NCBI RefSeq assembly: GCF_009727055.1 | Contig: NC_052354.1 | Coordinates: 50,901,320 to 50,965,319 of the forward strand | Reading direction: 5' to 3' | Origin: Benincasa hispida | Taxonomy: Eukaryota; Streptophyta; Magnoliopsida; Cucurbitales; Cucurbitaceae | Length of the DNA: 64,000 nt | Shown here: piece by piece, positions 56,230 to 64,000 of the stretch | Layout: every line of letters begins with the position of its first letter | Numbering within the stretch: the first letter of the stretch is position 1 | Program-made: the position numbers and the translations under genes | The notes under the pieces: model-generated | The model's input: only the letters and a program-made list of their open reading frames with translations | Database searches by the model: none | What the model was told of the DNA's origin: nothing

Positions 56230-58265
56230 CCACTAACTTCTGTAACAAAACTTTTTAACTCCTTCAACTTTGTTGGCACCATTCTGTATGGTGGTTGTGA
56301 AATAAGTGTTGTACCTGGAATCAAAAACAATAGTAAACTCTACTTCCCTGTCAGGCGGCAAACCTGATAAAATCTTCAGGGAATATATCCAAGAACTCCT
56401 GAACAATGGTACATCTTCAGGTTTCAGCTTCTTATCCTGTGACACGACTACATTAGCCAGATAGGCTTCACATCCCTTACTCAGTAACTTTCTAGCTTTC
56501 ACTGCTGATATTAAGCTACCTGGGAATAATCTTTATTTCCACAAATAGTATCTCCTATTCACCTGGTCTCTCTGAATACTATCTCTTTCTTAAAATAGTC
56601 AAAAGATGCATAATATTTAATCAGGAAATTTATGCCTAAAATAAACATCAAAACTCCAGTAACTCTAATGGAATCAGATTAACCCATAAACCTTGATTTC
56701 CAATGACTACCTCGCAATTCCTATAATACTTTATGCACTACTAACACATTTCCAATACGCGTAGTAATAAAAAAGTCCTCAGGTATATTCTCAATCACTC
56801 TATCTATATGCAATGCAAACATGCTAGATATGAATGAGTGCGTAGCATCAGGATCAAATAATACATAAGCAAATTGGTTACATAAAGTTACTATGCCAGT
56901 CACGACGTCTGGAGACTCCTTCACTTCTTGGTGGGTCACTGCATATACTCTACCCTATTGTTGGGGTCATTCTACTACCCCTTTCTACTTTCCTCCACTG
57001 GAACCTTAATCTCTGGCTCCAGTTGCCTTCTGCTGATCTACTGTTTAAGAAGCAACTTTTTGTTCTGCTTGAGCCTCATGAGCTAATTGAGAACAATCTC
57101 TCTTAAAGTTTCTTGTCTATCCACATTGAAAATAGACATTCCTACCACTGTAACACGTCCCTGGGTTCTGCTTACCACAATTCGCACAAGAGGGTTTCCT
57201 ACTAGTACTAGCTATAGACTCGCCAGTACGTCCAGTTACTGATATACTAATTGACCCAATTGTAGGTCCCGATCTCTTCCTACTCGATCCTTGCTGGCTC
57301 ACAACTCCCTGTCCTCTCATAGCTGACTATCTAGAGAATAGCGGCCTAAAACTCTTACCTCTCAATTCTGCTGGAATTTTCTGTTGCTCTTCTTTTCCTT
57401 TGTGTACCCGATCTACATCAGCTAGGCTCCTCTCAACTCTGATAGTTGTCTCAACTAACTGAGTGAAATCCACCCAATTAGCTGTAGAAGTGACTAGAGT
57501 ATGGCTCTCCTTCCTCAGACCATTCTCAAATCTCCTGCATCATTCTCTTTCGCTATAATCGGAAAAGCATATTGACAACTCTTGTGAATTTCTACTCGTA
57601 TAGCGACCATCATCGATTCCTGACTAACCTGAGGAACTCGTCTCTCTTAGCTTCTTTGAAAGAATTAGAATAATACTTTTCTTCAAATTCTAAACGTTGG
57701 CCAAGACATGGCCTCTGAACTGCTTCTTCTGGCCTTTACAACTTTCCACCATCTTTCAACTCCTTTCTATAACAAGAACACCGTTAACCCGACCTTTCGA
57801 TCGTTTGGACATCTCATCACACTAAAACACTTCTCAATCAAATCTAACCAGACCTCAGCATCTGTCGGATCTGTGGCACCCTCAAACATCGTTGCACATA
57901 AGGCTTTAAGCCTCTCGATGTCGTACTTCTTCTCTGGGTCTGCCTAAACTGATCCCACACTCGTCGCCAACCTCTGGGCGATCCTGTCAAATACTCTATT
58001 CACTAGCTGAAGATTTTCTCCCACCTTCAGGTACTCGACTCACTCTCTGAAGTCGTTTCTAGATTACTAGATATTTACCTCTCTTTCTACTAGAATATGG
58101 TTTCCTTCTAACTTCAGGATCTCTAGCAGTAGGGTCAAGGTCCCCATCTGCTGTCTGCTTGCTCATCCTACCATTTCTTCTCGGCATCTTTACCTATTTA
58201 TAAAGTACACATGTTAGGGACTCACAATAGGGACCTAAACTAATGCATGAACTCTTTCTCTTTTC
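56230..58265 (-). pseudogene. gag-pol: Family C chromovirus gag-protease-RT start, minus strand
   Basis: On the minus strand from right to left. A gag start MPRRNGRMSKQTADGDLDPT is at about 58140-58190 and the gag body runs on to about 57400, broken by many frameshifts. A zinc-binding part CANCGKQNPGTCYSGRN is at 57117-57200. The protease has YVLFDPDATHSFISSMFALH (56800-56870), where the active-site Gly is Asp. The linker to RT is MKARKLLSKGCEAYLANVV and LSGLPPDREVEFTIVF (56233-56502), the usual chromovirus RT lead-in of the Tekay/Del type. RT proper, RNase H, integrase and chromodomain are absent. The primer site at 58278 fits this assignment. Confidence 0.85.
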
Positions 58266-58277
58266 CCAAAATATTAT

Positions 58278-58289
58278 GCTCTGATACCA
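58278..58289 (-). promoter_or_regulatory. Primer binding site, initiator tRNA-Met type
   Basis: GCTCTGATACCA on + is TGGTATCAGAGC on the minus strand, the standard initiator-Met primer complement. It lies between gag and the LTR beginning at 58293. Confidence 0.88.
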
Positions 58290-58292
58290 ACT

Positions 58293-61260
58293 TGTTACAC
58301 TCACTCCCATATTACCTTTTTAACTGGAAGGGAATGTGACAACAGTAGTTATCAATCTTCTTGTTGGCACTTACTACCTACTAACCTGCTTAACCTATCT
58401 TAGAAACCCTAAATTATACAAACATACATTTAATGAGTAACCAACATTCAACAAACTTACATCAATAGGGTTTCATAGCAACCATTTATATGACATATGT
58501 ACATACAAGATCATGTGGGCCCTAACTTGTTAAACTAGTCTATGTATGAACAAAACATGTGTACAAATATTTACATACCAGACACCTAATTTTTTTTCCA
58601 AGTTGGAGTCTTTGAGTGGCAGAGCAGCAGCAGAGTTATCTTTTGGGGAGATGAACGCTATCTAGGGAGAAAGAAAACATTTAAAACAGGGTGAGCTACT
58701 AGCTCAGTGAGTGACTTAATAAAAACATAGTTCTCATGCTTAAAACTGAAATATAGAAAGCTGGAGATTGAAATCTGAAAACTTCCTAAGAAAACATGTA
58801 TATAAAATTCTTAACCATGTTATATCTGAAAACATAGCTAAACTGATCCTTAGTTGAAAGAGAACCCTTTTGCTCAATCCTTCAACGTCAAGCCTTAGTA
58901 GGTGTGGAGTGATCTCAACACAACCAATGTCGAATCTACCTACGTGCACATGGTAATAGCTAAATATCGTCATACCTTAGGTACTACTGCTCAGCTACCT
59001 TCTCAAATCCTTCAGTGTCGAGCTTAACTTAATCAACATTAAACTTATTTACTGAAACATGTATGTTTGAAAACATAATAACATGAACAAGGCTAAAATA
59101 ATCATAATCATTTAAACATAATTGTTGACGCATGGTTTATGTAACTAAGTACCTCAATACTTTAATCGTATGTTAACAACTTCCTTTTAAAAGAACTAGC
59201 ATGCGTTATCATTCTTCTAAACTTGATTTGCTTGGAAAACTTACTTTGAAATGAGCTAGCATGACAATAACTTTCATGTAAAATATGAATTTACTAAAAC
59301 ATTTAGAAAACCTTCATGTTCACTCACGGCTTTGGGCAAACCTCCTATGGTTGATAAAATTCTCCTATTGATGTTAATCCCTGTGGACATAACAACTTAT
59401 TTTAGCTATTAGCAATGGTCTCCCTTTAGAGACTAACTTAATACTTAAGCTCATATTTTCCTTAACACATTGGTCTTGCCTATCTTACTATGCGTTGAAC
59501 ACTTAGAAATTTCTTTAGGTTTTAAACCTTGGCTATGCGGCAATCACACACCAACAACGCACACCATACATGCGCTTATCGCATGACTAGGCACTCCAAT
59601 GGTCACACATCATCGCATAGCCCTGCCCTTATACGTCCAAAGCTCCACACTTGTATACACAGCCCCACGCTCAGCTCAACACAGGCTGGCACTCACTTCT
59701 GCCCTTGCACGCGCGTCAACCAATGAGCTGTCTGCTTGCTCATCTCAAGCAACTACCTGTTTGTTCAAGATTTTCATATTCAAATTATGTTTCAAATAAC
59801 TCATTTTTCAGACTTTTTCACAGAAAAATTTCTTCTACAAACTTGTTCAAAATTGTCTCAACATACTTACGTTAAAATTTGAGCTCAGAATTTCTCGTGG
59901 TTTGGCCAAAAAATAAAAAATTTTATCACTGACCTCAAATTCACACAAGAACTAGACCTTCTTGCAAATTATTCAGCTTCTAGCTCAATTCCTTTGGATT
60001 TTCCTTCCGACAGCCCTATCTCATCAATTAGACTCACCAAGCTTTTAGATGGCTTTAGAATCACCTCAATAGCACAAGTAGATTGCTCAAATGTGCTTTT
60101 GAAGTCAGCCTTCCTTATTATACTAAAGTCTACATGCTAACCTTTAACTATTAAGTTGCCACCTCATCCCTTAAGTGGTATTAATTTATCTGATCACGAC
60201 AGCTGGCCACTTAAAACGGTGGTTAAGTTGATTATCTTCCTATAATTACCAATGCATGGCTCCTTACCATCAGCACTGTCAATGCAAGTCTTATAACTCA
60301 TGCTATTGCATAGCTCTTTTGGCCGCATGCCCTCTTAACCAACACATGCCTTGTGCCCAACACCTGACTTCCTTTGTCATGGCCTTTGCTTTGAATATAG
60401 ACTTCAACCAATGCATGACTTAGCCTTAATGCATACCTTTCTAGCCAGTGTCATCGCATAGCCACCACCAACACTATCGCCTCGTCTAAATGTCTTGCCT
60501 TGCTGCTCGCACAACCTACTACTCAACACATGTTTTGGTGCATCTCGCAACTTCACCTCGCATAGGCTCATGGACAATGCATAGTCTTTACAGCCCACAC
60601 ACTGGCCAGTGCACATGCCCAACTTCAATGCCTAGGCAGCCTCACTCATGTTGCGCACTCATCACTGCTGAAACTAACCTCAAAATAGTTCGACTTGTGC
60701 ATGCCTACGCTCAACGCCTACATTCCTTGTGGTCAACGCCTAGCCTACCATCAACGCCTTCCCTCATGCTCACCATGCGCCCAAATAACCTCAAGAAGAC
60801 TTGGTTGCCGCATGTCGTGCCTCAAGCTTTAGTGCATCAAAGCCTCCAACGCATGGTACGCTCAGCTCTCACACTTAACCAAAATTTCACCCACCAAGTG
60901 CCTTCTTGTCATGGCACCCGAGAGACCTATTTCAACACTTAAAATGTTTCTTCTTCCTTCACTAGTCTTCAAGTTTTTCCCTACTGATAAATTACTTATC
61001 TTAGTCTTACTTAACTTATTAATTAACTTACTTAAGTAGGAAAAAGAAGGGTTTGGGGTTTACAAAAGAGTTTTAGAGAGTAAAGAGGATTCTCTTTAGG
61101 GCTTAGGAAAAACTTTGCACAATAATACTTGTGTGTTGTGTATTGTCAATGTCAGTATCAGTGTCTCCCAAAGAGGCCATAGGGAGGTCTTTATATAGGG
61201 ATGCTAAATTCTACTCTTATGCAAGCTCATTGCATAGGATAACTCCACTCGCATGTCAAC
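58293..61260 (-). mobile_element. Family C LTR, minus orientation
   Basis: TGTTACACTCACTCCC at 58293 marks the inner LTR end. The TATA-like TATAATAAG is near 60118 on the minus strand, in the same position as TATAAAA at 32910. Long U3 with ATGCG/CGCAT words (about 59520-60860). The outer end is uncertain: text at about 61090-61250 (minus-strand TATATAAAGACCTCCC) has no match in the plus copy and may be another LTR piece. Confidence 0.75.
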
Positions 61261-61261
61261 T

Positions 61262-62916
61262 ACGATAACGAGCAGAAATGCACGTTATTACAGCGAAAAG
61301 ATATAAAACAATGAAGGATTGCGACGGTAAAAATATATAAAATTGCGTCCAAAAGCAATAAGAAACATTGCGATCGCATGCATCCATCACATTAAAAACA
61401 GCTTACTTATGTATTTTGTGCAAAAAATGCATTGGCGCAAGGCGGAATTGCGATCCAAAGAATTTAGCGTCCGAGCGCATTAAAAGATTGTGACCGCAAG
61501 GCTACGCAATCATATGAGCTTGCAAAAATCTTCTCAAGAAGGGGGTCGCATAAAGCCAGCGCATCAAGGTGAAAGCTTAATAAATCACGATAGGATAGAA
61601 AGCTGATGACGGTCGATTCTGAATTAAGTTGACAAGCCATTAACAAGACACTGTAGCAAGTACACTCAACTTTTCGGTGACAATTATTCGGTGCATCAAA
61701 TAGAGAATTAATGACATCCCATCAATGCAATCATTCAAGAGAAAAATATTTTCATCCTGAAGCTCTATAAATACCGAAGGCCACCTTCGTTAAAGGAGTT
61801 CGCTCAATTCGGAGAGTTCACCATATAGAAGATAATTAGCCTTGTTCATAGTTTTCTTATATTGAGAAGGCGGAGGCGAGTGAAGGGAGAATACGCCGAG
61901 AGATCGTCCCGGTTAACTTGGAAGAGTGCCGAGAAGCGTAACAGAGGAGGCCAACTCTTGTGGAAGCAAGAACATCTTTGGGCAGAATAGAGATAACTCA
62001 GTGTAAAAGCCTTGGGAAGCAAGATATTGCTACCAGGCTCTCTACCCTTATTTTTCATTGTCATTTTGTATTCTGAACTTATTTATAAAATGAAAATTGC
62101 ATCTTTATATCTGTCCACTCTCTTTACATTATGCATGAGTAGCTAAAACTGTCGAATGGGCTAAGAAGCATTTAGCTAGCATAACTTGAGATCTTCATTC
62201 TATGCGATCATCTTGTATTATGTATGCATCATTCGTCCATTAGAGATACTCGAGAGGGTAGTCTAAGGATAGAATCTAGGCTTGGAAAATTCATATTAGA
62301 ATCTAGGCTCAGGAGAGTCAGATTAGAACTGCATAATCAAGAGATATAAGCTTAGGAATAAGTTTTGTTTGCTATTAGCGCATCGCATGCATCCTAGAGA
62401 TAGGATATGATTGTATGTGGTCACCTTGTACCTGTGTGCATCATTCATCATCGCATAGGCAAGAAATAGAGACTTAGGAATAAACTCTATAGACATCATC
62501 GCATGCGTCCTAAAACTAGGAGCTATCGCATTTGCATTGGAAAATGAATTGTTGTCGCATGTGTATAGCATGATCGCATAGCTTGAACGCAATATCAAGA
62601 AGCGCTAGCTAAAGACCTTCTCAACCCGCTCCTCCGCATACTCATTGTATCTTTTGCATTATTAGCTCTTTTCTCAATTCTACCGCATAAACTGTATATT
62701 TTAAACAACAAACTAACCAACGTATTGATTTATTTGTTACCGCAAAGTAATCAAAAATTACCATCGCATACTGTTTCCTTAGTCCCTATGTTCGACCCTG
62801 GGCTTACCAGGAAACTAAGTAGGGTTTATACTTGCATCTTGCTAAGAAAACTTGCATGCACAACGCATATTCCACCATCGCATTCTACACCATTACTTCA
62901 TCACATTAACAATGCA
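61262..62916 (+). mobile_element. Family A 5' LTR inserted beside family C LTR
   Basis: Begins CGATAACGAGCAGAAATGCA, where the terminal TG is lost, and ends ..ACATTAACAATGCA. Length about 1655 bp. The TATA box TATAAATA is at 61766-61773. Confidence 0.85.
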
Positions 62917-62925
62917 TCAAGTTTT

Positions 62926-62944
62926 TGGTGTCGTTGTCGGGGAC
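62926..62944 (+). promoter_or_regulatory. Primer binding site, tRNA-Asp type (family A)
   Basis: TGGTGTCGTTGTCGGGGAC, ten bases after the LTR end. C-to-T changes at CpG-type positions are visible against TGGCGCCGTTGCCGGGGA. Confidence 0.8.
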
Positions 62945-63046
62945 TACGGCAATACATTGTGCTAACGGTAACTTTTTTATTTTCTTTGCAAGCTCTCTGT
63001 CACTGTGCACTGCTTCTCTTTAGGTAAGGGAAGAAGCGGGCATCGT

Positions 63047-63293
63047 ATGAGTGAAAGACAAAATCCTGAGCCCGATTACGACCTAGAGATCAAGAGAACT
63101 TTTCAAAGAAGAAGAAGAAACAACCGCCAACGTCAACAAGAGAAAGATCTAAACATGGCAGAACAACCAGAAAATGGAGCACCAAATGCAAATAATATCA
63201 TGGCGAACCCCATCCTATTAGCGAACGACTGCAATAGGCCCATTCGGGACTATGGGTTGCCCAACCTCTATGATTTCTCACCAGGAATCATGA
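63047..63293 (+). pseudogene. gag: Ty3 gag N-terminus, family A, truncated
   Basis: Starts at ATG 63047 (MSERQNPEPDYDLEIKRTFQ), then a basic RRRRNNRQRQQ stretch, MAEQPENGAPNANN and [13 protein letters not shown]. The frame is intact for about 80 codons. It is the cleanest family A gag start. At about 63293 the sense sequence ends and antisense integrase begins, so the gag domain itself is missing. Upstream CTTTAGGTAAGGG contains a GTAAG that could act as a splice donor; there is no evidence that it does. Confidence 0.85.
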
Positions 63294-64000
63294 GGCCAAC
63301 TCGACCAACTGAAGTTTCCTTGCTTCCTCTACCGCATTCAAGTCAAAATTAAGCTTTTTCACCGCCCACATTGCTTTATGCTCCAGCTCAAACGGTAATT
63401 GACATGCCTTTCCGAACACCAGCGCATACGAGGACATCTCTATTGGTGTCTTATAAGCGGTCCTGTATGCCCATAGGGCATCGTCCATCTTCATTGCCCA
63501 ATCTTTTCGTGAAGGTTTTACCACCTTCTCTAATATCAACTTGATTTCTCGGTTGGACACTTCAGCTTGACCATTTTTCTGTGGGTGGTATGCGGTGGCC
63601 ACTTTATGGAGGATATTAGCAACAACTTGTTGACGATGTGATTAACAAAGTGGGAGCCTTCGTCACTTATTATGGCACGTGGAGTGCCTAAATGAGTGAA
63701 GATATTTTTCTTCAAGAACTTGGAGACTACCGCCGCATCACTTGAGGCGCATGATACCGTTTCTACCCATTTGGAAACGTAGTCAACGGATAAACGAATG
63801 TATTTGTGACCATTCAACGGTGGAAATGGTCCCATGAAGTCTATGCCCCAGACGACGAAAAATTCCAATTCTAAGATGATATTCATGGGCATCGCATGTT
63901 TACATGAAATGTTTCCCGTGCGTTGGCACCGGTCACATTTCATGGCATAGTCTCTTGCGTCCTTAAATAATGTTGACCAATAATATCCACTTTGTAACAT
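63294..64000 (-). pseudogene. INT: Ty3 integrase fragment, minus strand
   Basis: Inserts element cDNA into the genome. From the window edge leftward on the minus strand: the Cys pair of the zinc-binding domain (CDRCQRTGNI), the first catalytic Asp in VWGIDFMGPFPPLNG, and the second in [13 protein letters not shown] frameshift is at about 63600-63650. In the next frame comes [20 protein letters not shown] with the catalytic Glu, then [20 protein letters not shown] and [19 protein letters not shown], typical of Athila/Tat integrases. All three catalytic residues are present. The left end is fused to gag in the opposite sense. The start lies outside the window. Confidence 0.92.

Noticed and set aside
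60490..60942. 150-codon open frame in the family C LTR
   Set aside because: It is in LTR U3 with word-like low-complexity text. The matching plus-strand LTR does not keep the frame.

Overview
This is repeat-dense nuclear DNA from a flowering plant, assembled into a low-quality scaffold. I see no host protein-coding gene, tRNA or rRNA gene. Nearly everything is LTR-retrotransposon sequence, mostly broken. AT-rich background, plant-type Ty3 elements with a tRNA-Asp-type primer site, a Ty3 chromovirus with an initiator-Met primer site, and Ty1/copia polyproteins all point to a dicot. The copia gag style reminds me of cucurbit elements, but that is recollection and is weakly held.

Four repeat families explain most bases. 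Family A is a Ty3 element (Athila/Tat-like by its integrase, RT and primer site) whose LTR starts TGATAACGGGCAGAAAT. It has gag, protease, RT and probably integrase. Family B is a related Ty3 element whose LTR starts TGATAACTTGTAGAAAT. It has gag followed by a Glu/Lys-rich ORF with a plant-transposon-like domain, and no pol is seen. Family C is a chromovirus with a very long LTR of about 3 kb. The copia family has an LTR of about 2 kb starting TGTTRGGGTTGAT.

Layout: 1-6901, three damaged copies of family B gag, two spacers with tandem repeats and one copy of the charged ORF. 6940-14870, copia LTRs in both orientations, a copia RNase H remnant and a MITE-like insert. 14866-24733, one minus-strand family B element with a CTTAT target duplication, inserted in a copia LTR and itself split by a misplaced contig. 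24908-31390, a family A element (LTR, primer site, gag, protease, RT). 31424-35133, family C LTR. 35134-39612, copia gag-pol and LTR. 39651-48440, a mosaic of A, B and copia pieces in both directions. 48442-55972, a B LTR, copia gag and a duplicated copia LTR. 55973-61260, family C pol, gag and LTR on the minus strand. 61262-64000, family A LTR and gag start joined to an antisense integrase.

Assembly artefacts are a main result. Four copies of a 38-bp Tn5 mosaic-end junction (the Nextera mate-pair linker) are embedded in the sequence. Six single-N joins, five longer N gaps, a misplaced 2.7-kb contig, an indel-ridden copy of the same locus, and a 2.2-kb duplication across a gap are also present. 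Part of the rearrangement seen here is therefore not biology.

The most interesting biology is the A/B pair. Both share primer site, polypurine tract and LTR-end design, including a terminal hairpin with a GAAA loop, while B appears to carry a charged ORF in place of pol. This suggests a non-autonomous partner mobilised by A.
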